Assembly: GCF_021216675.1 (NCBI RefSeq)
Contig: NZ_CP086120.1
Location: 3,020,501 to 3,084,500, forward strand
DNA length: 64,000 bases
DNA from: Streptomyces gobiensis
GTDB lineage: Bacteria > Actinomycetota > Actinomycetes > Streptomycetales > Streptomycetaceae
Direction: 5' to 3'
Shown here: piece after piece, positions 53,215-61,628 of the stretch
Layout: each line of letters begins with the position of its first letter
How positions within the stretch are numbered: the first letter of the stretch is position 1
Notes under the pieces: model-generated
The model's database searches: none
What the model was told of the DNA's origin: nothing
What the model saw: the letters and a program-made list of their open reading frames with translations, nothing else
Program-made: the position numbers and the translations under genes

Positions 53215-54345
53215 ATGGGCAGGCGAGGGCGGCCGGAGGCGTTGGCGGGTAACCGGGTCCTTTTGCTGCTGCCCGCCCTGCTGATCGTATTCGGGGTCAT
53301 CGTCCACCTGGCCACCCCCGCGCACGTCGCCTTCTCGGCACTCTTCGCCGCTGCCCCACTGGTCGTCGCCCCGCTGTTCTCCGCCCGCGCCACCGCGCTG
53401 GCCGGTCTGGCCGCGACGCTCACCCTGGGCGTGCTGCTTCCCCTCAATGACCGTGTGGTCACGACCGATGAACTGATGAAGGTCGCCACCGTGGCCTCGC
53501 TGTCCGCCCTGGCCCTCTTCATCAACCACGTCGTGCGGGAGGCCGAGAAACGGCTCGCCTCCGCCCGCGGCGTCGCCGAGGCCGCCCAGCTGGCCGTGCT
53601 GCCGACACCCCCGGCCCGGATAGGCGCACTGGAGATCGCCGCCCGCTATGAGGCGGCCCACGCCGATGCGCTGATCGGCGGCGATCTCTACGCGGTCGAA
53701 AAGACCCCGCACGGCGTCCGGCTGCTCGTCGGCGATGTACGCGGCAAGGGCCTGGGCGCGGTCGGGGCGGTGGCCCTGGCCATCGGCACCTTCCGGGAGG
53801 CCGCCGAGCAGGAGACCTCGCTGGAGCAGGTCGCCGCCCGGCTGGACCACGCGCTGCTCCGGGAGCGGCAGCGCAGGGAGGGCGTGGAGTACGTCGAGGG
53901 TTTCATCACGGCCGTACTGGCGGAGGTGGCCGACAACGACCGGCTACGGCTGGTGAACCGGGGCCATCCGCCGCCGCTGCTGCTGTATGCCGACGGCGCA
54001 GACGGCACCGACGGCACCGACGGCACCGTACGGACCCTGGAGCCGTCCACGCCCGCGCTGCCGCTGGGCCTGGGAGACCTGAACGCCGACCGGCCCGTCC
54101 CGGTCGGCACCGATGAGACCGCCTTCCCGCCCGGCGCGACCCTGCTCCTCTACACGGACGGCCTCACCGAGGCCCGCAACGCCAGCGGCGCCTTCTACGA
54201 ACCGGCCCGCCGCGCCTCCACAGGCGGCTGGGCCCAGCGCGACCCGGACGGCCTGCTGGACGCGCTACTCGCCGACGTGGCCAGACACACAGCCGGCGAA
54301 CCCACCGACGACATGGCCCTACTAGCAGTAGCCAACCGCCCATAG
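53215..54345 (+). CDS. Membrane SpoIIE-type PP2C protein phosphatase
   Basis: A 376-residue protein. Four membrane helices occupy residues about 12-110 (LLLLPALLIVFGVIVHLA, FSALFAAAPLVVAPLF, ATALAGLAATLTLGVLL, VATVASLSALALFINHVV). A linker and a complete PPM/SpoIIE domain follow: ALIGGDLYAVE, VGDVRGKGLGAVG, VNRGHPPPLLL, LLYTDGLTEARN and PTDDMALLAV hold the metal-binding Asp residues. It probably dephosphorylates an anti-sigma-factor antagonist. No partner is adjacent. The ATG at 53215 follows GGGAG. Confidence 0.92.
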   Translation: MGRRGRPEALAGNRVLLLLPALLIVFGVIVHLATPAHVAFSALFAAAPLVVAPLFSARATALAGLAATLTLGVLLPLNDRVVTTDELMKVATVASLSALALFINHVVREAEKRLASARGVAEAAQLAVLPTPPARIGALEIAARYEAAHADALIGGDLYAVEKTPHGVRLLVGDVRGKGLGAVGAVALAIGTFREAAEQETSLEQVAARLDHALLRERQRREGVEYVEGFITAVLAEVADNDRLRLVNRGHPPPLLLYADGADGTDGTDGTVRTLEPSTPALPLGLGDLNADRPVPVGTDETAFPPGATLLLYTDGLTEARNASGAFYEPARRASTGGWAQRDPDGLLDALLADVARHTAGEPTDDMALLAVANRP

Positions 54346-54347
54346 CC

Positions 54348-54440
54348 GTTGTGGGCAGTCGTTCGTTGTGGGCAGTCGTTCCGCAGGGCGTGGGGGCACC
54401 TCCTGGGGGCACCCCCAGCGGTAGCTGGGGCAGGGACCGG
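54348..54440 (+). repeat. Dispersed intergenic repeat, partial copy F
   Basis: Two tandem GTTGTGGGCAGTCGTTC beginnings (54348, 54365), then GGGGGCACCTCCTGGGGGCA and CAGCGGTAGCTGGGG, related to the first block and CCCAGCTATCGCTGGG hairpin of copy A. The later blocks are absent. The rest of 54441-54894 has no gene. Confidence 0.6.
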
Positions 54441-54894
54441 GGAAAGCACCCTCCCGAGCAACGTAACCCTCGCACAACATGACGATGAGCGGTCACATAA
54501 GGCATATGGCGCCATGGTCTGGTGTGCCCTGCAACGCACCAGGGCACGCCCCGTGACGGCCCATTACGTCGCCTTCAGCCGGACGTGCAGCCGTCAGTTG
54601 GTGCCCACCCTGAATGGACGGGACCGCATCGGACTCACAACTGCTATCACCCAGCGTGATTGAGTCGAATCCCTCCGCATAACAACTTGGCTAAGAAGCG
54701 GAAGACTTGGATTTATTTTACTCGTGGTTATGCCCGACTCTGTCCGGCCGAGCGAGGAAAGTCGTGGTGGCGGTGGCTACTTATTCCCAGGAGGACTTGG
54801 AATCCAGCGTCCGGGTCTATTAACGTTCGATAACGCAGCGCGGTCGTCACTGCCGTCGCAAGAGGCGGCACCGTGCGCCTTGGCCGAATCCTGA

Positions 54895-55042
54895 CAGTGC
54901 ACTATCAGGCACAACAACTGCACCAAAGGAACCGGGGAACCACCACCTTGGGGTGAATCGGGCAGCTTCCCCTGGAAGTTGCCGGTAGGAGACCTTCCTG
55001 CTCCGAACCCGTCAGCTAACCCGGTAGGCGAGAAGGAAGGAA
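54895..55042 (+). ncRNA. ydaO-yuaA type c-di-AMP riboswitch
   Basis: Conserved landmarks appear in order: AAAGGAACCGGGGAACCACC near 54925, TGGGGTGAATCGGGC near 54949, GCCGGTAGGAGACCTTCCTG near 54981, CTCCGAACCCGTCAGCTAAC near 55001, then CCGGTAGGCGAGAAGGAAGG. These are the signature segments of the ydaO class, which turns expression off when c-di-AMP binds. In Streptomyces this class precedes cell-wall hydrolase genes such as rpfA, which fits the M23 peptidase gene that starts 15 bp later. Exact 5' end not determined. Confidence 0.93.
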
Positions 55043-55056
55043 AGGAGAGCGCCCCC

Positions 55057-56145
55057 GTGGCGTCAAGCAGGCCTGCCCCCGAGGCTCCATACAACGAACT
55101 CCATGAGCCCCGCGAGTTCGGCGAACCCGGTGAGTCCGGTGAGTACGCTGCCTATGGCCCGTCCGCCGGTGATTCCTGGGACGAGTGGAATCCCACCGAA
55201 GACTCCATACGCCCCGTACGTGGCCGCCATCGCGTAGGCAAGCAGCGCGGCGGCATGGGACGCAGCGGCGCGGTCCTCGGTGTCGGCATGGTCGCGGCCA
55301 TCGGCGCGGGCGGCATGGCCACCGCGCAGGACAAGCCCAAGGCGCCCGTCTCCATGCCGGACGTACTGCCCGACATGGCCGATCTCCCCGGCGTCGGCGA
55401 CCTTGTGTCCGGTGGCAGCGACGGCAACGCGGCCGATACGACCGTGGCCGCCGCCCCCCTCACCCAGGCCGGGCTGAGCGGCGCGGACACCGCCGCGGGC
55501 CAGACCGACGCGGGCGAGGCACTCCGGGCCCGGATACTTCAGCAGGCCGACCAGCAGCAGGCCGCCGCCGACCAGCAGGCGCTGGAGGCCGCCGCCTCGG
55601 AGGCCGCCGCCAAGGCCGCGGAAGCGGCCGCCGCCGAGGCGGCCAAGGTGGCCGAGGCGGAGCGCAAGGCGGAGGCCGAGCGGCGGCGGAAGGCCGAGGA
55701 GGAGCGTAAGCGCAAGGCGGAGGAGGAGCGGCTGCGCAAGCTCGCCGCCAGCTTCACCCTCCCGCTCAGCTCCTACCAGGGACTTGGGCCCGGCTACGGT
55801 TCCTCCGGTTCCATGTGGAGCGCCAACCACACCGGCCAGGACTTCACCGCCTCCAGCGGCACACCGGTCAAGGCGGTGCACACCGGCACCATCAAGGAAG
55901 CGGGCTGGGCCGGTTCGTACGGCTACCGCATTGTCCTGGAGCTCGATGACGGCACCGAAATCTGGTACGCCCACCTCTCCTCCATGATCAAGACCAGCGG
56001 CAAGGTCACCACCGGCGACACCATCGGCCGAGTCGGCTCCACCGGCAACTCCTCCGGCCCGCACCTCCACCTGGAGGTCCGCCCCGGCGGCGGCGACCCC
56101 GTCGACCCCCTCGCCTGGCTACGCGGCAAGGGTCTCAACGTCTAG
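55057..56145 (+). CDS. M23 (LytM-type) cell-wall endopeptidase
   Basis: A 362-residue protein. An N-terminal hydrophilic stretch of about 65 residues precedes a hydrophobic segment GAVLGVGMVAAIGAGGMATAQ that may act as an internal signal or anchor. A long Ala/Glu/Lys coiled coil (residues about 160-235) and the M23 domain follow: zinc ligands H258 and D262 (HTGQD), WYAHLS, and H336/H338 in PHLHLEVRPG. It should cleave peptide cross-bridges of peptidoglycan. The GTG at 55057 with AAAGGAGA nine bases upstream fits the riboswitch position. An upstream ATG at 54979 lies inside the riboswitch and is rejected. Confidence 0.92.
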   Translation: MASSRPAPEAPYNELHEPREFGEPGESGEYAAYGPSAGDSWDEWNPTEDSIRPVRGRHRVGKQRGGMGRSGAVLGVGMVAAIGAGGMATAQDKPKAPVSMPDVLPDMADLPGVGDLVSGGSDGNAADTTVAAAPLTQAGLSGADTAAGQTDAGEALRARILQQADQQQAAADQQALEAAASEAAAKAAEAAAAEAAKVAEAERKAEAERRRKAEEERKRKAEEERLRKLAASFTLPLSSYQGLGPGYGSSGSMWSANHTGQDFTASSGTPVKAVHTGTIKEAGWAGSYGYRIVLELDDGTEIWYAHLSSMIKTSGKVTTGDTIGRVGSTGNSSGPHLHLEVRPGGGDPVDPLAWLRGKGLNV

Positions 56146-56179
56146 CCCGCCGCCCCTCATCCCCCGTACCCCTGTACCC

Positions 56180-56265
56180 CGTCGCCGTCCCGCACCAGGA
56201 GGGGACGGGACGGCGACGCCTGCCCCGGCGGCCCTGGTGGACCACCCCCCGACACCAGGGCCGCC
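56180..56265. terminator. Tandem hairpins between convergent genes
   Basis: CGTCGCCGTCCC / GGGACGGCGACG at 56180-56218 and GGCGGCCCTGGTG / CACCAGGGCCGCC at 56227-56265, both perfect stems. They separate the M23 gene from the convergent ATP-grasp gene. Confidence 0.85.
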
Positions 56266-56292
56266 GGCCTTTCGTGGGCCCGCCCGATGCGA

Positions 56293-57624
56293 CTACCGCA
56301 GCCCCAACTCCGCGTGCACCGCCCGTTCCAGCTCCAGCACCCGCTCATGGCTGTCCCCGATGACCAGATACGACCACCTGCCCTCCGGCACCAGGGCGCT
56401 GTTGAGCAGGACCGCACCTTCCGCGTGCTTCCGGTCGAACGCCAGGCCGCCCGTGCGCAACCGCGCCACGGCCTGGCCGAAGTCCCGTGGCATGCCGCCC
56501 GGCCGGCAGTCGGCGACCCATACGGGCCCCGGCGCACCAGCCCCACCACCCACACGGGCATCCGGGACCAAGCGGTGAACCAGCACGTCAAAAGTGGTGG
56601 TGCCGGTACGGCGGACATTGCTCTCAATGGCGTACACACGGCCGTCCCCGGTGAGTCTGGCGTCGACCGAGCAGTGCCCGTAGTAGCCATGTTCGGCCAG
56701 GTAGTGACCGAACCGTTCACCCATCCACAGCAAACGGTCAGTCCCCTCGCCTGCCGTCTCCGGCGTCTCCGGCAGCGGAGAGCAGTACCCGCGATAGGCG
56801 TCTTCGGTATTGCGCATCATCCCGTGGTACAGCACCCGGGCCCCGCCGGGCTCCGCCAGCACCTGCACACTCACATCCAGTGCCGCGTCGATGTACTCCT
56901 CGACGACCCACCCGCCCGGCAGATCACCCGCCGTCCGCAGATACGCGGAGATCCGCTCCTCAATCTCCGCCGGACTGGCCTGCGGCAGACGCGTGATGCC
57001 ATACCCATTCGACGAACGGGCCGGTTTGACGATCAGCTGGGGATACGCCGACATCTCCGAGACGGCCGCCCGCAGCTCCGCCGCATCGCGGCAGACCCTG
57101 CCATCCGGGACCGGGAAAGCCAGCCGCTCCGCCGCCTCCCGGAAGCCGCTTTTGGCGTTGAGCCGGTAGACCGCGTCCAGCGCCTCGTTCCCCACCCCCG
57201 CCGACCCGTAATGGTGCAGCGGAAGCCCAAGCGTGGCGGCCAGCTCAGCAATTGACCGGTCCAGCTGGTACGGCAGAATCCGCATCTCCGGCCGGCCCTC
57301 GGCGATCTCGCGCAGCCGGCCCATGACCCCGTCCCGCCGGACGGCCTCGGCCAGCGGAACCTTCGTGCCGGACGGCACGGTCAGCACCGTCACCGCGTCC
57401 GGGTCCACCTCAATAAGCTCGCACGCGTACGCCTTGAACGCGGGCGGTACGGGCAGCGGCGTCACCACCACATCACCGGGCTCGACAAGCCAGATCTTCC
57501 GCGGAGACTGCGCCACCGTGGCCCCCAGCAGGCCTGACAGCCAGGTGTCCGACAGGATCTCGCTGATCCGGTTCGACAGAATCAGCAACGGGTCTCGCTC
57601 ACTCTGTGCATCGGCTCTATACAC
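56293..57624 (-). CDS. ATP-grasp ligase, PGM1 (peptide ligase)-related
   Basis: A 443-residue protein with a pre-ATP-grasp domain (residues about 1-110, LVEPGDVVVTPLPVPPAF), an ATP-grasp core (LIVKPARSSNGYGITRL, GGWVVEEYIDAALDVSVQV, GHCSVDARLTGDGRVYAIESNVRRTGTTT), and a C-terminal domain as in the pheganomycin ligase PGM1. Such enzymes join an N-terminal nonproteinogenic amino acid or guanidino acid to a peptide, although many relatives have no known product. No precursor peptide is evident nearby. Transcribed with the next two genes on this strand (26 bp gap to 57651). Confidence 0.82.
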   Translation of the reverse strand: MYRADAQSERDPLLILSNRISEILSDTWLSGLLGATVAQSPRKIWLVEPGDVVVTPLPVPPAFKAYACELIEVDPDAVTVLTVPSGTKVPLAEAVRRDGVMGRLREIAEGRPEMRILPYQLDRSIAELAATLGLPLHHYGSAGVGNEALDAVYRLNAKSGFREAAERLAFPVPDGRVCRDAAELRAAVSEMSAYPQLIVKPARSSNGYGITRLPQASPAEIEERISAYLRTAGDLPGGWVVEEYIDAALDVSVQVLAEPGGARVLYHGMMRNTEDAYRGYCSPLPETPETAGEGTDRLLWMGERFGHYLAEHGYYGHCSVDARLTGDGRVYAIESNVRRTGTTTFDVLVHRLVPDARVGGGAGAPGPVWVADCRPGGMPRDFGQAVARLRTGGLAFDRKHAEGAVLLNSALVPEGRWSYLVIGDSHERVLELERAVHAELGLR

Positions 57625-57650
57625 AGAGAATTACTTTACTGGTCACCCCC

Positions 57651-58376
57651 CTAAAGCACATACGGGGCGAATTCCGGCTGTTCCACCACCCACCCCTCAT
57701 CCCGGAATACCGCCGTCCCTTTTCCTGCAAGCTCCGGATCCTCCCGCGCTCTCCTCACCCACGACTCCGGCGTCGCCCCGAACAATTCCCGCAGCCGCAC
57801 CGACTGCCGCAACAGCCCGGCCAGCACCGACCGCTGCTCACCCCCCGCCCGCAGCGACCCATCCGGATACCCGAGCACTCCCCGCCGATTGACGTACACA
57901 TACGCCCCTATAAACGACGCCCCCGCTATATCCGCGCCGTCCCCCGGCACCGTCACAGGGAACTCATCCGCAGGCAGAAAAGCCCGCTTGAACGGCAGCT
58001 CCGTACGATCCACCGCCGCCAGCTGCGCCTCCTCCAGCCAGGTCACCACCAGCGCCGATTCCCGCCCCAGCAGCAGCCAGGGCGAGGCCGACACATATCC
58101 CACCCGGCTGATGTGCCCGGACAGCCCCACCCCCACGCCGCGCACCCGTACCGGCACCATCGGCACCGTGCCGGACACACCGGCCCGCGCCAGCTTGTAG
58201 CTCAACTGCGCGGGCGACGCGTTGGACCCCACCGCCAGCACCGGCACCCGCCCCGCCGCGTCGTACCCCCGCAGCGGCAGCAACTCCCCACCGGACAACA
58301 GCCCCGGCCTGTCCACCACCCGCCCCGGATACGCCAGCGGCTCCAGCAGCGGCACCGCCCCCAGCCCCCGCATCAC
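57651..58376 (-). CDS. Gamma-glutamylcyclotransferase-fold protein
   Basis: A 241-residue protein with the fold signature VPVLAVGSNASPAQLSYKL (the cyclotransferase YGSN loop as VGSN) and SGHISRVGYVSASP. The later parts ALVVTWLEEAQLAAVDRTE and GASFIGAYVYVNRRG fit a cyclotransferase-like barrel. Catalytic competence is uncertain. The start GTG at 58376 overlaps the stop of the PPOX gene upstream, so it is coupled to it and then to the ATP-grasp gene downstream. Confidence 0.65.
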   Translation of the reverse strand: MMRGLGAVPLLEPLAYPGRVVDRPGLLSGGELLPLRGYDAAGRVPVLAVGSNASPAQLSYKLARAGVSGTVPMVPVRVRGVGVGLSGHISRVGYVSASPWLLLGRESALVVTWLEEAQLAAVDRTELPFKRAFLPADEFPVTVPGDGADIAGASFIGAYVYVNRRGVLGYPDGSLRAGGEQRSVLAGLLRQSVRLRELFGATPESWVRRAREDPELAGKGTAVFRDEGWVVEQPEFAPYVL

Positions 58377-58837
58377 TCGCGGTACTTCCCATACGCGTGC
58401 TCAACCTCAAGCCGTACGACCAACCGCCGCTCAGCGACCATCGCCGCCCGGAACTCCTCCCAGTCCGGATGCTCCCCCCGAATGGCCCGATAGACGTCAA
58501 TCAGTTCCGCCACCACATCGTCATACGGATCCGCCGCCACCCCCGACAGCTCAGCCGTCCCCTCACCCACCGTCCAGGCCCAGCCGTCCTCGGACATCAC
58601 ATGAAAACAAGCCCGCGGATCCCGCCGCAGATTCCGCACTTTGGCCCGGTCGTCGGTCGTAGAGATCCGGACGATCCGCTCATCCGGGTCATACGCATAA
58701 TTAACGTTGGACAGCTGCGGCCACCCATCCCCCTTAAGGGTGGCCAGCACCCCAAGCTTCCGCTCAGCGAACAACGCCAGCAACGCACCTTCTGCCACGA
58801 AGAACTCCTCTCCCGTCAGCGAGTCCACCGTAGCCAT
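58373..58837 (-). CDS. PPOX-class (F420-dependent type) oxidoreductase
   Basis: A 154-residue split-barrel protein: LALFAERKLGVLATLKGDGWPQLSNVNYAYD, VRISTTDDRAKVRNLRRDPRACFHV and a C-terminal VVRLEVEHAYGKY. This is the F420- or FMN-binding PPOX family frequent in Streptomyces. The start is the ATG at 58837. An apparent fusion to the peptidase upstream is an artefact of the frameshift in that gene. Confidence 0.85.
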   Translation of the reverse strand: MATVDSLTGEEFFVAEGALLALFAERKLGVLATLKGDGWPQLSNVNYAYDPDERIVRISTTDDRAKVRNLRRDPRACFHVMSEDGWAWTVGEGTAELSGVAADPYDDVVAELIDVYRAIRGEHPDWEEFRAAMVAERRLVVRLEVEHAYGKYRE

Positions 58838-58866
58838 ACCCACCCCAATCGGGCGCCCTCCACCTC

Positions 58867-60979
58867 TCAGCGCGCCGCCCGCCGTGACAACCCCAGCGCA
58901 CGACGCAGAAAGTCCAGCTGGTGCAGCAGCAGATTCTCCGCCACCCCCTCCTCCGAGGGCAGATGCGTCGCCCGGGGCAGCGGCAGCACCTCGTGCGGCC
59001 GCCCGGCTGCCAGCAGTGCGGCGGACAACCGCAGGGTGTGCGCCGCGACCACGTTGTCGTCGGCGAGCCCGTGCACCAGCAGCAGCGGGCGGCTCAGCGA
59101 CGCCGCCCTCCAGGATCGGCGAGCAGCGGTCGTAGGCCTCCGGGTGCTCATCGGGGTGACCGAGATGCCGCTCCCGCCAGTGCGTGTCGTACAGCCGCTG
59201 GTCGGTGACGGGGGCTCCGGCGACGGCGGCGTGGAAGACATCAGGGCGGCGCAGCACCGCAAGAGCCGCGAGGAACCCGCCGAAGGACCACCCGCGGATG
59301 CCCACCCGGGTCAGATCCAGCGAGGGACACCGCCCGGCGGCCTCCTGAAGCGCCGCCACCTGGTCGTCCAGCACCGGTCCGGCAAGGTCCAGATGGACCG
59401 CCCGCTCCCACGCGGGCCCACGGCCGGGCGTGCCGCGGCCGTCCACCGCGAGCACCGCGAAGCCCTGCTCGGCGAACCACTGCGAGACATACGTCCACCA
59501 CGCCTGCTCAGCGGTCACCTTGCGCAACGCGGGTCCGGCGTAGGGGTCCATCAGCACCGGCAGCGGACCGTCTCCGGGACGGTGCCAGGACGGCAGGAAC
59601 AGGGCGGCGCGCAGCTTGCGGGGTCCAAGGGACAGCATCTCCACCCGCGGCTCCAGCACCGGCCGCTCGGCATACGAGGCGATCTCCCCCTCGCCGGCCT
59701 CCCACAGGACAGCAGTACGACTACCCGGGCGATCCAGGGTGCGGGAGACGAGGACGGTGGTGCCAGCCCGCCGCGTACCACTGTGTACACCGGACTCGTC
59801 GCTCAACCGCCGTAGCCCCGAGGCGGGATCGTAGGCCCACAGATGCGTCTGCGTCGGCTCTTCCGACGCGGCGAACAGCACCGTCTCCCCATCTACCGCC
59901 AGCACGGCCGTCAGCTGAAGACCAGGCGGGGTAACGGACCGCCCGCCAACCACCAGCCGCCGCGTATCGTCCTGATCGGCGCTGGTCAACAGGACGCCTC
60001 CTGCAGTCCGCGCGGGCAGCCCCGGTACGAGCTCCACCCAGGCGTCGCTGTGCTGCTCCGCCAGCACCTCGGTAGCGCCGGTGACGGCGTCGATGCCAAG
60101 CACCCGAACGTGCCGCTGACTGCGGCTCTGCACGGCGGCGTAGGGCCCGTACGCATCCCAGCCCGCGCTCGGCAGATACTCAAACGCCCCGGCATCCCAG
60201 TCCACAGCCGTGCGCTCCGCCGACGTGCCGCCCTCCACATCCACAACCCACAGACTCACCCCGGCGTTGGCAGTGCCGACAGCCGGGTAGGGCAAGGCGA
60301 CCGGCGAACGGGCGGGATCTGTGGGATCGGCGAGATACCACCGCTGTACGGCAAAGGTGTCCACCCTGGCGACCAGCACCCGGCGCCCGTCCGGCGCCCA
60401 CCAGTAACCACCGGGACGCCCCATCGACTCGGCGGCGACATGCTCGGCCAGCCCGAAGCCAACCTCGGGCCCGTCCGGCACAGCGACCGTCCGGTCCCCG
60501 TCCCCATCAGCCCCCACCACACGCAGAGCGCCCCCACTGACATAGGCGATCCACCGCCCTGTCGGATCCGGCCGGGGATCGACCACCGGCTCCACGGCAG
60601 GAAGCCGCCGTACCGCACCATCCGAGGTCCGGACCGTCCACAGCTGCCCCGAGAGCGCGAAGGCCAGCAACTGACAGCCACCATCCGCCGCGTAGCCGAC
60701 AATCCCGGAAGACAACTCCCGAGCGTGCTCCCGACGAGCCCGCTCCTCACGCGCCAACCGCTCAACGGCACCACCCAGCAGACTGCGCGGATCCACCAGC
60801 AGCCGCTCTTCCCCACTCGCGCAGTCGAGCGCCCACAGACAGGAAACCGGGTCGTCCCCGGCCCTGCTGCGCAGAAAGAAAACCGTGCCCCCATCCGACG
60901 ACACGGTGAACCGTCCAGGCGTACCAAGGCTGAACCGCCGAGTCCGGGCAAGCTGACGAGGTAACGAAGACATGGCCAT
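58867..60979 (-). pseudogene. S9 (DPP4-like) prolyl oligopeptidase with a frameshift
   Basis: A serine peptidase of family S9: an N-terminal beta-propeller (TVSSDGGTVFFLRSRAGDD, WWAPDGRRVLVARVDTF) and an alpha/beta-hydrolase domain with the Ser nucleophile in GIRGWSFGGFLAAL. Near 59101-59115 the frame shifts. The catalytic Asp and His regions (LLLVHGLADDNVV and PRATHLPSEEGV) continue in another frame to a stop at 58867. A one-base difference in the GGAGGG-type run would restore a normal protein of about 700 residues, so this is either a recent mutation or a sequence error. Confidence 0.8.
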
Positions 60980-61044
60980 TCTCAACACCCTGCCACCCCA
61001 AAACCCACCCCCGCACCGGCTTTTACCCCCGGGCGCCCCTGCCC

Positions 61045-61224
61045 TGGTCAGCCTGTGCACTCATCGCCCTCACCCCGCTGGCACTCCTCATCTACGCCTT
61101 GGAACGCAACCACCGCCGCCAGCCCCACCCCCCTCCACCCCTGCCCGGCAGCGAGGACATCCAGGACCGCGACACCCGAACGCATCCGCGCCGAACTCCG
61201 CGCGGCCACAGATCGCTTGACTAA
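61045..61224 (+). pseudogene. Possible remnant of a small one-TM protein
   Basis: The frame encodes a clear membrane helix and basic stop-transfer, SACALIALTPLALLIYALER then NHRRQPHPPPPLPGSEDIQD, ending at TAA 61224. No start codon is found in frame before 61045, and another frame continues with a helix-like ERIRAELRAATDRLTKG, suggesting an indel. Low confidence. Confidence 0.3.
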
Positions 61225-61628
61225 GGGGTGTACTCCCGTTCCGCACCCGAGGGAGCCGGATCGATGCCCCAGCGCTTCCACGCGGCGGCAGCCGCCGCCC
61301 GTGACATCGGCGACCTGAACACGCTGCGCATGGTGCTGGCGCTGGGGGACCTCCGGACAGAGCCGCTCGCCGTGTGCAACCGGCCCCGTAGCAGCGGAGA
61401 AGTGCGGGGCTCGCACGGGCGTACACGTACCGTCTGCGGGCCAGTGCCCCAAGGGTTCGATAAGTACCGCCGCAGAACCAGCGGTTGAGTCTTGAATTCC
61501 TGCGTTCACCCCGGTGCTACCGTACTCATCAGTAACTATGACGGGCACCCGTCAGGGGGAAGCCGCGGATCGCAAACCCTAAGAGAGCGTTGCGGCCCGC
61601 TCCTTAGACCAATTAGACCAAGGAATCC
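61225..61628 (+). other. Region upstream of the polymorphic toxin gene
   Basis: 404 bp that should carry the toxin promoter. A short frame (AAAARDIGDLNTLRMVLALGD, about 61260-61400) is protein-like but lacks a good start and neighbours, so I do not call it. A small inverted repeat GACGGGCACCCGTC lies at about 61540-61553. Confidence 0.4.

Noticed and set aside
54979..55056. N-terminal extension of the M23 peptidase from the ATG at 54979
   Set aside because: These codons fall inside conserved riboswitch elements. The GTG at 55057 has the proper ribosome site.
58373..61060. Apparent 895-residue S9 peptidase/PPOX fusion protein
   Set aside because: The join between the two domains is out-of-frame low-complexity sequence (GGGGGGESAAA). 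Domain similarity shows the peptidase continues in another frame and the PPOX gene has its own start.
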